Source: Takakia lepidozioides
Taxonomy: Eukaryota > Streptophyta > Takakiopsida > Takakiales > Takakiaceae
Direction: 5' to 3'
NCBI GenBank assembly: GCA_030704615.1
Contig: CM060734.1
Span: 25,358,001-25,422,000 of the forward strand
Length of the DNA stretch: 64,000 bases
In this document: piece after piece, positions 34,201-46,110 of the stretch
Numbering within the stretch: position 1 is the stretch's first letter
Layout of the letters: each line of letters opens with the position of its first letter
The notes under the pieces: generated by a model
The model's input: the letters and a program-made list of their open reading frames with translations, nothing else
Told to the model about the DNA's origin: nothing
Databases searched by the model: none
Made by a program: the position numbers and the translations under genes

Positions 34201-35340
34201 CACAAAATTCCCCACCACATTCTCACATCCTAGGACTCTGGGCAGAATTTTGCCCTTTCATTATAAAGAGCCCTTTACCCCAACTATACATCATCTATCC
34301 AGCACTCATGCCCTATACACCACAATTCATCAAGTACCACACATAAGCAATATAGCCCACTTACCATTTGCGATGGCTATCTTAGCCCCGCCAATCTGTA
34401 TACGACCCCTGCCTCCCCCCAACCCACATATCACACTACCCTACTAGCTTAAACTCGGCCCCTATGCCACTCCAAACCTTGTACGCGGTGCCCTGCCCGC
34501 CCAAAGATCCGCTGGCCACAAACTTACCTGGCACCCCATGCCCAGGAACTTGTCAGCCATACTTGGCAACTCCACCACATGCAGCACCCAGCATACCATT
34601 ACACATACCCAGCCCCCCCCCCTTGTGTACTGCACGGGGAACGCAACCTACGACTTATTACCCCCAAAACCCCAGCGTTCATCAAACACGGGCATCAATG
34701 CCACAACCAACATCACTGGCTCATGTTTAATTCTCCCCCATTCACAACCCCCTACCCTTGCATGCGTCTGATAAAAGCTGCCAACCCACATTTGATGATA
34801 CACCCTTCCGCAGGCTGTAATGATTTTAACCTCTTAATGCCCAACTCTTTAAGTTGGATTAATGCCCCCCCTCCTAGTAATCGCCACCTCTTTCTATTTA
34901 ACTCAGCGCCGACACCCCCCAATCACCATATCCAATTTCATACAAAGTACACAGAACAGCGCTGTCCACGGATAGAAGCTTATCACCACCTCGCACTGCG
35001 CTTACACATCTTAATACCCCCCCTTACTCAAGCATCTCACAGCTATCGCTTAGGCGCAAATGGTTAACGGCTCCAATTAATACACCAGGAAGCTCTTGCC
35101 CCCATGAACTAGAACGACGTTGCCAAACTGTCCCCGCATATAGTTTGCAGCCACCCTCCGCGGCAAACACTTCCTTCCCTCCACCACCTTGGCAATTTTG
35201 TCTAAGCTTTCATCCTCCACTCTTTGCGCCCTGCCCATTGCCACAGCTACCAGCTGTAGGCTCTCACCCACGCATGTCTATCTCCAAACTTGTAAGTATG
35301 CAAGTAGTATCCAAAAACACCATCATTCTCTTTCTAACAT
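31285..35340 (+). repeat. Long pyrimidine-rich tract, probably untranslated part of a mobile element
   Basis: About 4 kb of the plus strand is C/T-rich with long overlapping ORFs in all plus frames (for example 338 codons at 31285-32301). Their Pro/Ser/Leu/Thr-rich composition follows from the base bias, so I do not call them genes. C16 runs occur at about 32791 and 34047, with a third at 37252 in the downstream ORF. A broken ORF follows on the same strand, so this may be its long leader. Confidence 0.5.
32214..33080 (+). repeat. Tandem duplication of a ~435-bp unit
   Basis: Two adjacent units share several stretches in the same order, for example CAGCCACCACCTTTGG at 32406 and 32841 and CAATTTTTGCTCAAC at about 32263 and 32690. 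The copies differ by many substitutions and by a C16 run in the second. Confidence 0.75.
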
Positions 35341-35410
35341 AGTTGCCCGCAGCAAAAGAACCAGTTCACACCCGCTCTCGGCACACCGCTCCACGTCAAG
35401 GGCCAGTCCA

Positions 35411-37524
35411 ATGGACAAGGATTACAACATGGACATCCGCCAGGAAGAAGGAATGGACGCCAGCGACATGCACCCCTCCGACGAATTATTCTTTGCAGCT
35501 GAGAATGCATGCCAGGCCCGCTCCACAGAAAGCCCTGCGAAGGCCAACAACGAACAAACACCAGGAGGGCTTGCAGCTACACCCCCACTGATATCAACGA
35601 CACCCGAGTAGAGACGTGCGCCACCCCACACAACACTCACCTCGCCAGCGGAGCTCCTAGCTATCAACCCCCGCACAAGGCGAACCGCGAGCGAATCCAA
35701 CAGCGAAGCAGGTAGCAGTCATTCCGATCCAAAAAAATCAAAGGGCCCAGTGACACCAAGTCCCACACCACACAATGACTCCCTGATTTTTTCCAACATG
35801 CTCGAGCAGCATGCGGTGGACTCTGCACTATCTTTTGCTACCGAGGAGCGCTCCTCATTTGAGCTTCAACACATTGGACTCTGCAACTCGGAAATTCATG
35901 AAATGCGCCATTGCCTCAAGGCCTACCCGCACGTTCCCCAGCTTCACTTCCCATCAGTGAGACCGGACGGCCGGGAAGGCCAGCTCCTTCCACTTACCCA
36001 GCTACCAAAAGACACTCAAATTGACCCAGTCTCTAGCCTCTCAGCTTCGCCTCCGCACATTGTGATTCGCTTTGACAGCGATTTGGACATGCCAAAGGAG
36101 TTAGTGCTATATCGGGCCCATAAACGTTTTGAGGTCATGAACATCCCTCTTGGCAACATACTCTATGTATGTCACAGCTTACACCAAGCGGGGGAGCAAA
36201 ATCTGGAACGGTCTTCTCAAGGTGGAGCGTCTGCACCCCGCCACGGACAGCCTAGCACTGCTCCAAGGGAACCGAGCCTTCGTCATGACTATGGCTTCCG
36301 GGGTGCAATGCAAGGTAAAATGGAAAAAGCATATATGACCTTCCTGCCTCTGACTACCTCTCACTCTACTTGGCCAGTCATATCCTACTTGGCAAGATCG
36401 CCAGCAAATTGACCATGCATTTTATCATGGAGACACACCAACACGGGGACGAATTCAAAATAATCCAGGTTCAGAACACAGGCCCGGCATCAAAGTTTTG
36501 TTTTATCTATCTCGCTGCAGAAGACACCAAGAAATGCATGTTAGTACAGGGCGTACGCATTGAGCATACATTGATCAAACCACACATCTGAATCCGTCGT
36601 TCCAGTATGACTGGAATCACCGCAACACCACAGGAGGCCATTGCCGAGCGTGATGCTCTCACTCTCATGGCAAAAAATCTTAACCAGCTCCACTCACAGG
36701 CTGTCACTGAGGCAGCTCTCCTGGGCGTCTTTGGCAAAGATAACACTGAGCATATTCACTTCAACAAAATCGACAAGATGGAGAAAACCCGGCCCACTGG
36801 TATGGCTCTAATCACCCTCAAAAACCCTAGTGTTTATGCTCAATGGTGCAACCGGCCACCTATTCTAGTGATTGACAGGCTCATCAAGTTTGAACCCCAC
36901 ACAAACAGCCTCAACGGGGCGGAAATTCTTGAAAGATTGAGAGTGGCCAATATCAACGCGCTGGCTGACACCGTCGGCTCTCTCACCATCAAATCAGGTT
37001 CGAATTCCAAGCATGAGCACGAATTTTCAATGTTTGAGATTGACAAGAAGCTTGCTACACATGCCATCTCTATCAAAACCGAGTTTAAAGGAGACATGGC
37101 GAGCATGGAGAACAGGGTCGCCCTTACCATTGCAACCCAGCACAAAACACACCATAATTACCTTGTGTCGCTCCAAGACTCCATCACCAAAAATCTTGGA
37201 GCCAACCTGGAAAATTTCTACAACCATGCAAAGCTAGTGTTGGACAAACTACCCCCCCCCCCCCCCCGGCCAGGGGTGCCTAATCAAATCTCTTCCAGCA
37301 CCGCGGCAGATGCACAGGGTAGAGGCCCCAGGCCACTAGCTCTTATTGAGCTCCCATTCACTGTCCCCAGGCTTCAACCCCGTGGAGCCCACTATTGTCA
37401 AAGCGTCATTCCAGCTGCCGCCTGCACCAATGCCGCCCACGCACACCCACAACGCTCAGTTGACGAGATTCTCTTTCCGGGATGGATATCGAATGGGGTC
37501 TGCCGCGTTTTACGTTTCCATTGA
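35411..37524 (+). pseudogene. Broken ~690-codon ORF of the pyrimidine-rich element, function unknown
   Basis: A single protein can be followed from ATG at 35411 through a TAG at 35609-35611, a frameshift near 36150, another near 36335 and a TGA at about 36589. It then runs as an open frame to 37524. The N-terminal part is disordered; the middle has FDSDLDMPKELVLYRAHKRF and SDYLSLYLASHILLGKIAS. The C-terminal part is helical and charged (MASMENRVALTIATQHKTHH) and ends in a Pro tract from a C16 run. I recognise no domain. A LINE ORF1 or other nucleic-acid-binding element protein is a guess from its place after a long leader. A related fragment lies at about 19050-19120. The tail overlaps a block shared with the gene at 57948. 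Confidence 0.45.
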
Positions 37525-37548
37525 GAACGACCACGGAGCTTCCCGTGC
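37463..37548 (+). repeat. Block nearly identical to exon 1 of the gene at 56838-59576
   Basis: About 80 bp differ at only about five positions from 57948-58030. In the frame of 37346-37675 they encode FSFRDGYRMGSAAFYVS and NDHGASRA, against FSFREGHRMGSAAFYVS and NDHGASRA in the gene. Similarity stops sharply on both sides. Confidence 0.85.
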
Positions 37549-37560
37549 AACACCAACACA

Positions 37561-39225
37561 ACTAATGCTTAAGTCTTCGTCAGGCTACAGCGGCCAAGTT
37601 ACTCTGAGCAGATCACACCAGCTTGCATCACTCACTCTGCTTCCACCACTTCTCTCTCTCTTCACTTTTTTGTAATCCTCGTTTCTATTACGCATACCCT
37701 CGATTCACACAATGACATACCACGACCGCTCTCCCACTGCAATATATTGCATTCCCTGCGTTCCAAGCACTTGCTCACCACACAACGTCCATCAGAGAGA
37801 AGACTCCGGCCAAAGCCGGCGTAACTAAGAGTCACTTCGCCTTACGGCTACTGCCCCCTTTCGGGGGTGGGCCCTATAAAGAAAACAGGTGTCGAGGGGA
37901 CACCGGGTAACCAGGGGGAGGTAGTAAATAGGTACCTAACCCTTGGCACACAACTTCAAGAAGCACTCAATGACCCCGGTGACGAGCCCTGAGCGCGCGC
38001 GGTCAGGGTGACTGCATATTAGTCTAGGGGAGTCGTGGTAAGTTGCGGTGTAGGTTGGGCTCACTGAACCGCCTACCCGACTGCGGTTAGTGCAAGGGGT
38101 CCGTGGTCGTACATGGTGGCTATGATCACTATCTAAGTCCTACCGGCAAAGAGAAATCACGTACTCCTCTTCACAGGGCAAGTTTGCATTTCTAAGTCCT
38201 ACGATATCCTACAATCTACTCAGTACCTGCCTTCCAAGTCTTTGTGTTTTATTGTTAAATTCCTACTGCCTAGGCCCCCGAGCCGCCTATAGCCGGGACA
38301 TGTTTTAATCCCTTCACAAGGCACCTGCCGAGCCTAGGAAGAAGAGGGAAATTCTTCCTCTCCCAAAGCCCCTCCTTCACCGAGTGCTTAAGTTCAAGTC
38401 ATCTCTGATGGAAGGGCCAACGCTTCCTACCCCAGTGCCTAAAATACTTTGTCTTAGCAAAGGAGTGGCCAAAATACCTATCATAATCCAATAGGTTCAC
38501 CAAGTTCAATAAGGTGGTTCTAAGCCCTTCAACTCAATAAGTTCAATCAATTTAATCAACACCCTTCAGGCTATAACATGCACCACGTGCATCTATCCTA
38601 TTTAAGCAATTTCGCAAATCAGAAATGCTGGAAAATAAAAGAAATTAAGAAAATCAGGAAAAATACCTCTCATATGGGAAATCATATGGGGAATCCAAAG
38701 ATACCCTTGGCGCCTAAAGATGCCCTTGGGAACCCTGTGGGAACCCAATGAGAACCGAGGAACACCCGGGAACCGTTCCTTGCCTTGGAGAACTGCCGCG
38801 GCCTTATCGGATGAATGAATCTCGCTGAGAGCTCATCCGTGCCACTACATTTGTTAGTCCAGAACATGCATGCGTAAATAATAAAATAACCACTGGTGGG
38901 TCCAAGCCAGATTTCACCCCTTTACATTATTTTAAGGCGCTGGTGCGTTTTCCCTCCGTGGAAAAAATCATCCTTTACCTTGGGCTCTGACGCAAATGCG
39001 CACTTTCACCGCCTTCCAATGTAACACCACCTGGAAGTGAATATCACGTTTGCATATACATACAGGGGATTGAAGTATCTGCAAACAATATGGGATAATG
39101 TAGGCGGGCGAACCAGGAAAAGAGACAACAAACCATATGGAAATCCCAGCCGAACTACGCTTGAAATTAATGATTTGGTTCGGAGGAACGTTGGAGTTAT
39201 TTGACAAGAAATGATGGTAACGTTT
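37561..39225. other. No recognisable gene
   Basis: Only short ORFs occur. The stretch 38640-38780 has locally repeated words (GGGAA, CCCTTGG, GGGAACC). Nothing suggests coding sequence. Confidence 0.4.
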
Positions 39226-39229
39226 GGGA

Positions 39230-39405
39230 ATATGTTACCCGCACGCCCGCAGTTCTGTGCAGAGCGACACAGGAAAATGTCGGGCCTAAGTTACTCGCAC
39301 GCCCGCAGTTCCGTGCGGTCAATGCGGTACAGGAGAATGTGGGGTCTGTTGGGACATTGAATACTGAAATATGTGCAGTTCCGTGCGGAACTGACATGTA
39401 TTAAT
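39230..39405. repeat. Short tandem repeats with CGCAGTTCCGTGCGG hairpins
   Basis: CGCACGCCCGCAGTT occurs twice about 60 bp apart, followed by a third GTGCAGTTCCGTGCGG. The last forms the perfect inverted pair CAGTTCCG/CGGAACTG. A similar palindrome (GTTCTGCGCAGAAC) is at about 19276. Confidence 0.6.
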
Positions 39406-39419
39406 AGACCCGCCTGTTG

Positions 39420-40400
39420 ATCCTACACTTTCCACCTCCCGCAATTCCGCGAACATTTACTTTGCATAAACATTGTAAATTATAATATTTATGGTAATAC
39501 AATAATTACGACATTAACTAGTTAATTAAGTAATTAATTTAAGTTCGTGTAATTTAAGTTATTTTATATTATGAAATAATATATTTTTTACCCTAATTAA
39601 ACAAATCTATCCAACTGAGTATTAATTTTTTTGAATAATTAATTAATTAAGAACTTATAGATGTAATTTGAATAATCCTCATAATTCGGTTTTTCATTAC
39701 TGTGCAATACAATTTAGAATGTATAAGTGATAATATATAATGTAATTCATACAATATTAGTACAATAAAATTACAATATAATGTATAATTTATTCTCATA
39801 GTAATAAATATATGTATCAGTGAAAAAAATAATCATATATGCTGTTTACTATATTCAAAATATATTGAAATGTCGTAATTATTTTATATATAACATACAA
39901 CATACTATTATTATATTTTCTTTATTTATATATTAATCTTGTATCTATATATTGTCTAAGTTAAACTATGTATGTTTTGCTATATGAGAACTTTCATCAG
40001 ATGAAAGAATGTTCTTTGTAGTTGTATGTAATTAGGATCGTGTATTTCTTACTTTACTGTTACTTAATCGCTATATTAGAGAATATTATCTTATGATATT
40101 CCATAATGACTGTCTATATATTCAGCAAAATATTCTTTTGCTTATAATTACATAGTTGGATGATACTAAATATATGATAAGATCGGCATTTGGTACTGTT
40201 ATCCCATATTTTGAGGACATTCTTAATTATATTCCATACATAATTGTTTATTTGTTGCGCAAATGCTACATCCCCTCATCTATTTTTTTTTTTAAACTTC
40301 TATTATGATCTCTGTTCTTGAGTCATTTGTGTCCTTATTGCTTTGGTGTCTCGTCGTCCTTAATCTTTTTCATCCTTATCTTTCAAGGGACAACGCTTTA
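39420..40400. other. AT-rich gene-free stretch
   Basis: Nearly 1 kb is strongly AT-rich with many TTAATTAA-, ATATAT- and TAATTA-like words and no ORF of note. This could be an untranslated or matrix-attachment type region; nothing more can be said. Confidence 0.6.
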
Positions 40401-40574
40401 TTTTTTAGATCCCAATGGTTCCTACGTTCCCATTCGTCATTTTAACTTTTTTTTTCAAGCACCTTTTCCAACTAACCAAATGACATGCTGATTGATTATC
40501 ATAAGTTACTTTAGCAATTGGCCCAAACATACACATCGCAATTAGCAGATTGCACAACGAAAGCAACTCAAGGT

Positions 40575-41649
40575 ATGCATAAGGTGGTGCCAAAAAACGG
40601 CATCATGAGCGGTCGCAAGCAATGTTGTTGCAGTAAGGCGACTCGATCTTCGGGGACGATTGTATCTTGGCCATAAAGTGGGCCAAGAAGAGTACTGCAC
40701 TGGTGGAGCTTGAGAAGCTCCACCCTTGGCCGTGATTTGGGGGAGTCGGCCAAACTAGCTAATGGGGAGTAAGAGTCAAGTAGGGGTTTGGTTCTTTGTC
40801 ATGGGACACCATGGCACGGAAACAAACTCCTTGATGTGGAACACCACAACTTGGATGTTAGTTTCCACAAAAAGGGACAAGTCAATGAGGACGTCGACTC
40901 CTTGTTGGTAAGGGTGTGTGTGTTGTGGCCCTTTGCCTTGAGGGCAGGGGGTCGGGACACAAGAGGGGTTGCCCCTGTGGTGGGGGCAGTGGCAGCAAGT
41001 AGGAAAGGGGGCTGAAGCACCGGCCTTGAGTACTGAAGGCACTCAAGGAGGCGGAGGTGCTCACTAGGTGGAGCCCCTTAAACTGGGTTGCGGTGGGGGG
41101 GATTCCACGAGGGGTGGTGGTAGCCTAGAGAGTCATAGTGGGGGTGACATAGGACTCACCACGGGGCTGTGGCCTTGTGGTGGGAGTCGTGGGGAGTCTT
41201 GGGGCTCACCACGGTCCATTGGGGTCGTGGTGGGTGGGCCAAGACTCACCCTGGCTCGTCACAAGGAGGCGAGGGTCTGGGTGGTGGTTCACCATAAAAT
41301 GACTTGGTTGTTTGTGAGACCCCCGCCGGCACCTACAGAAGTATATGTAGGGAGTAGTAACCCCGAGAACGGTGCAAGCCCGTTAAGTGACCAAAAGCTA
41401 GTGAGTAAGTAAGCGAGCCGGAAAGCGACCAAGGTATGAGGAGCTATTCTGGACTGCCAACAACCAAAGGGAATTTCCACTGGGCTCGATTGTTCAAGGG
41501 TCTCGTGGGGGAGCAAGGGGGACCGTTATGCCCCGGTGAGCAGCCGAAGTTCCGAGTTAGCCCGGCGGCCAGTTTGGGAGTTAGGCGTGCGCATCAAAGC
41601 GAGTAACTATGACTTAAAAGGGGAGTTTACCGAAGTGAGGTGCACGACA
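40575..41649 (+). mobile_element. Truncated LTR of the chromodomain Gypsy family
   Basis: In reverse orientation this segment matches 23841 to about 24740 of the LTR at 23841-25272, including the terminal GAGGTGC.CGACA end at 41649 and the stretch encoding NIQVV and KNQTP in a chance frame. Its other end stops at about 40575 without LTR terminus, so it is a 5'-truncated copy. Confidence 0.75.
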
Positions 41650-42043
41650 TCCGGCTACCAATGCTGCCCTGCTCCTCCACAACCTCTATATATACTCTGC
41701 CACTGAGAGTCTGTTCGCTAAAGCAGATTTGTATCCCCGTGGCGATTATGCCTCATTGTCACTATACATGTCTCCAGCTCGAACTTGCTTCGTCTGTTCT
41801 TTGCTCCTTTTTTTGTCTAGCCCCGCTCTCCCTATCGCCTCCATCGCGTGTCACTCCCCTCATGTGCTGTTCCCCCGATCCCCCTCGGCGCTCCCCCCTG
41901 CGCCGCGCTCCGCCGGAGGAGGTTGGGGGTGGAGGGGGATTTGACATGGGGCGCTTTGCACGCCAGTGAAGCTGCCGGAGGGGGGGTTCGCGGGCTATAC
42001 CTGTCAGCTCAAGCGTGCGCATTAAAATCAAGGCACATCAATA

Positions 42044-43113
42044 TTGGGACCGGTTGCTTTTACCAGTCCTTCATCTTCTTTTGATGGGACAACTTTTCTG
42101 AACATTTATGCTCATAATTCTGCTTCTGACATAATTGTCTTTTGGTCTCTAATAAGACATAAGATCTTGAATTGCCTTGATGTTGTGCACTGGGTGCTTT
42201 GTGGTGACCTCAATATGGTGGAACATTCGAGAGACCACCTTGGTACTTTATCCCATTCCCTGTCCCATACCCTGTCCTTGGAGGAAAAATATGCTTGGGA
42301 TTCACTGTGTTTATTTGTCGGGTTTATTGAAGTTCTGGATCCAAGCTGTGATGGTTTGAATTTCACGTGGTCCAACAACCGTAATCGACCTGACCTACAT
42401 ATGGCCCATCTCGACCATGCTTATTGTTCTCCCACCCCGCTGGACTGAGCTTCCGCTAATATTCAGGGGCCAATTCTTCCAGGTTTTGATCATATAAGCA
42501 GTTCAATCAAATTTGCCCTTCATGGCACTCATTCTAAATGTCGAGGTTTCTTCAAGCTCAACCCTTCCATTCTCTCTATTCCATCCTAATTGACACTCAT
42601 CAAGGAGGCCTAGGCAAATTCGGGAAATGACTATGCCTCTTCCACTCTCAAATTCATAAAAAAAAACTTGAAGCTGCTAGGAAGCCCGCTCAGTCAATCT
42701 CCAGACAATTTGTCTTGGCTAGAAATCGAAAAGAAAAGGCCCTTTTAAAATGCCTGGCTCAATGTCAAAAGGTCATAGAAGCTGAGCGTGCAGCCCCTCA
42801 GACCTAGGATTCTTACTTCTTGACCAAAACAAACCTTGCAGAGTTACTCAAAGCCAAAGAAGATAACCTTATTAGGAAAGTAGGCATAAACTGGTCGTTA
42901 TAGGGTGAGAAGATGTCCCGGTACTTCTTTCTCAAAGCCAAACAACGTCAGGCTTCTACCTCCATTGCTTCGCTTAAAAACTCCAGTGGAGTTTCTCTAT
43001 CAAATCCGAAAGATATGGTAGCCTCTACTAGTACCTCTCATTTCACTTCTCTCTTTGGCAAAAAAACTGTCTCTAACCTGGAGCCAGCTTACTCGCCAAG
43101 ATGTTCTAGGTGA
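42044..43113 (+). pseudogene. LINE endonuclease-domain fragment and linker
   Basis: The first 130 codons show the C-terminal half of an APE-type endonuclease of non-LTR retrotransposons: VLCGDLNMVEHSRDH (GDxN motif), GLNFTWSNNR and MAHLDHAYCS (the LDR/Y region). After a stop at about 42446, broken frames continue into the linker before reverse transcriptase (FKLNPS, SWLEIEKKRPF). No RT palm is reached. The enzyme would nick target DNA for target-primed reverse transcription. This piece lacks both the N-terminal catalytic part and the polymerase. Confidence 0.7.
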
Positions 43114-43194
43114 GAGAGGGAAGATAAACATGTCTTGTCAAGACATGGACTAGTAAGGTCTTAGTCATAAAAAAGACAAATCAGCCACCATTCA

Positions 43195-43425
43195 ATGGCA
43201 CTATCCAGCATCACCTTGAAAAAACCAGAGTTTGCTTCCAACCAGCAAGATTCATACAAACCAAGGGTATTTTCCAGTATCACCTTGAAAATCCAGGGTT
43301 TGGTTACAATCAGCCAAGATCTGTATAGGTCTTGTCTGAATCAGCCACAAAAAGAGGGCATTATCCAGCATCACCTTGAATTTCCGGAATTTGATTATAA
43401 CCAGCAGAGGTACATGCAAAATAGG
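43195..43425. repeat. Three imperfect repeats around CCAG.ATCACCTTGAA
   Basis: TATCCAGCATCACCTTGAA, TTTCCAGTATCACCTTGAA and TATCCAGCATCACCTTGAA occur at about 43202, 43270 and 43362. Each is followed by a related 'AACCAGCA/AATCAGCC' stretch. Just upstream (43110-43150) is a palindromic CATGTC...GACATG motif that recurs at about 48720. Confidence 0.6.
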
Positions 43426-43763
43426 TCTGAAAAACAACTGTATGTACGGGTGGGATTTTATCCACACCATCACTTCCATAAAATTAATCAGGCACAATAG
43501 CCAATTTGCGTAAGTATCCCAAGTCATAGTGGATGCTAAGGGCTGATAATAAGCCTAGCTGGTACCATATACAGATCTGACAAAATTTTGATGTATGTGT
43601 CTTACACAAAATCAGCACATAGTATCCAGAAGTTGGTATCAATTGCGTTCAGTGATAGATATCAGATAAAATAGAATTCTGAATACTAAATCTGTTTAAA
43701 GCCAGCACTTAGTACCATGTGCAGATCTGATCAATATCCAGTATATGTACCCAGGTGTCCCTT

Positions 43764-44231
43764 CTACAAACCGTACTTGCGCAAGCCCCTCTTGACTTTC
43801 TGAACAACTCTCTCCGCCGAGCCATCAGCCTCGAGATGGTCCCGAGAAGTAGTGTGGTGATCTATCAAGGCTTGCTCACACAAAGCCTGGAACTCCCCCA
43901 AGAACTCTCTCCCCTGGTCCGTGAGTACCTCGCCTGGAGCACCAAATCGGCTAAGAACTCGATCTAAGAATGCATACGCAGCCCCCTCACTAGCCTTGTC
44001 AGGCAATGCCACCAGTTGAATCCACTTGGAGAAGTGTTCCACCATCACCAGCACATACTTGTTATGGCGAATCGTTAGCAACAATTTGGATAGAGTCTCC
44101 TGAGCAGCGATGGTATCAGGATAAGCAGGCCTCAGCATGACTGTGCGGATGCTGATGCAAGCTCGACACGCCTCCTCACCGGCATCAAACCTGCGTCCCT
44201 TCAGCATCAATTTTGCTTGAGTTTCTAACAA
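43764..44231 (-). pseudogene. Integrase core fragment (Ty3/Gypsy type)
   Basis: The minus-strand frame of 155 codons contains CRAC (end of the zinc-binding motif), YVLVMVEHFSKWIQLVALPD, VLTDQGREF and ADGSAERVVQKVKRGLR. This is an integrase core with the second Asp and the Glu of the triad kept and the first Asp replaced by Glu (VEHFSKW). It breaks off at both ends, no other domain of the element is nearby, and it belongs to a family different from the other integrases in the window. Confidence 0.75.
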
Positions 44232-44412
44232 TAGCGCCCTTAATAGTGTGAGGTCTTGCCATACAAAATCATGGAGATTTAGTGAACAATTGAGGGACCC
44301 AAGATTGGCAGCATATGCTAGTCACAGTGAGCTGTGTTTGTGGAAAAATAGAGTTTTATGAGCAAGACAAGGGAGTTCCATAAAATGCATACATGTTCAT
44401 TTATGACTTCCT

Positions 44413-46110
44413 TTACAAGTCTTCTAAGAGCCACATTCGCAGGATTGGGCATGGGGGTTTATATTCAAACAAGCCACCGTACCTGCTGGTCCCCTTTTTT
44501 GCCTTGTCGCCAGCATAGAAAATTCCTTGACTGATGCACAAATGATTTCTCCATGTCTTCCAACATAGTTTGACACAATCGCATGAGCTCCAGAGTAGCA
44601 AGGCACTGTGAGAAAATATTGAAGGCCCGTAGAGCAAGAGGCACCACCACTCGCTTGGCAAACATGAATAAGTCCTTCAAATGCAGTTCCACCATCACTG
44701 GGTTGTTTCCAAACTGAAACACGAGGAAAGAAGCAGCCCAGAAATGCTCACATCAGACACAATTCCCCCTCTACAAATAGCATGCGCAACTGCCCTTGCG
44801 GCTGACACACCCCCATGCTTCTGAGCATACACCTGTACCTCCTTCAATTCTAGATTAGTTCTTGCTTGTGAATACCTTGAGGAAGCAATGCACTGCTGGA
44901 GTGAGAATTTCTAGGTCAAATACACCCTCTATGTCCAACTAGTGAGAATCCAAACTAATCTAGAATCAAGGGTCTGCACTGGCTTGTACAGAGCAACATC
45001 TAAGTCCTTCAGGCCAAGATCTCTGCAGAAATTGCATGTCTCTGACAATTAACCTGCTGGGCAATTGCTAGAAGCCCACATCACAATGTCTACCTCAAAG
45101 CTGTCTCCAGTGATTTATCCGGTGACAGACAAAAATGTGCACAATAGATCTTCTGCACCAGGCAGAGTACTTGGCCCACAGACACGCTCACGGCATTTCC
45201 TGCAGGGTTAGAGCTTGTGTATGAGAGCATGTTCAATTTCACCTCTTGCCCTCCAAATCTCACGAAATCAGGATGTCCTCCCCCATACACACTTCCCTTA
45301 TGCCCCCATGACAGCCCCTTTGTCTCTTCCTTCCCTCACTTTATAGCAAGCATACAGAAAGCACAAATGTATTAACTTCAATCTAAGTTCATCGTCACTC
45401 TTCGCAGACAAGGTGTCATATGTTTATGGTCTGACAACTACATATGCAGGTTCCTGTGAGAACTGATATATCGTGACACTGCAAACAGTGCCCTGTGTGA
45501 TATGTTGCTGGAAATGTTTCTTGAGGGATTGCTCTATGGTGGAAAGCTGAGATTCTTCACAAACAGTGACTGTGCCTATCCAAGATCCCATGTGAGTCAC
45601 ATGCTCAACAAATTGATCTAAAGAAGCCATATCACATTGCCTCAAGAGAGACGACATGAAAGTCTTATTTTATGTTGCTTTTTCTGTGCAGGGTCAGTGA
45701 CCCAATCAGACATCACCCGCACTTGTTCATCACTCATGTCACATCAAAAGCGAAGTCCTTGCCCACAACAGCCTCTTTGGGCGTAAATACAGTCACATTG
45801 TTAGGCAAATACAGTAGGGTATAGCCCTCAACTTCTTCCTCAGTCAGACCCCCTTTGAATCCTTGCCAGACAGCCTGCCGCCTTGTCCAAAGTAAAGTTG
45901 GAGTTATACTCTCTTCCTTGCCACGGTACGTACCCTTTGGTTCCTCCCTGCTTGTCTCAAGCGGGGACCTGTCACAACAGTAATGTTGTTACCAAACCTC
46001 ACAAACAAGGAGTACAATGGCTTTGATGGGCTCTGCTGAGAGGTAGAGACCAACTCATATGTCCCCCCTCCTTGTCATAGAAAGAGATGCACAAAGATCT
46101 TAAACGCAAT
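44413..46110 (-). other. Cluster of exon-like minus-strand segments, gene unidentified
   Basis: Four segments in one orientation have natural-looking protein sequence: about 46110-45728 (YDKEGGTYELVSTSQQS, GGLTEEEVEGYTLLYLPNN; one frameshift), 45657-45424 (MASLDQFVEHVTHMGSWIG), 45290-45090 (GGGHPDFVRFGGQEVKLNML) and 44722-44465 (NNPVMVELHLKDLFMFAKRV). They could be exons of one gene reading leftwards. I do not recognise a family and could not fix splice sites, so exon borders are uncertain. Interior stops near 45905 and 45725 suggest that it may be a decayed copy. Confidence 0.3.
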
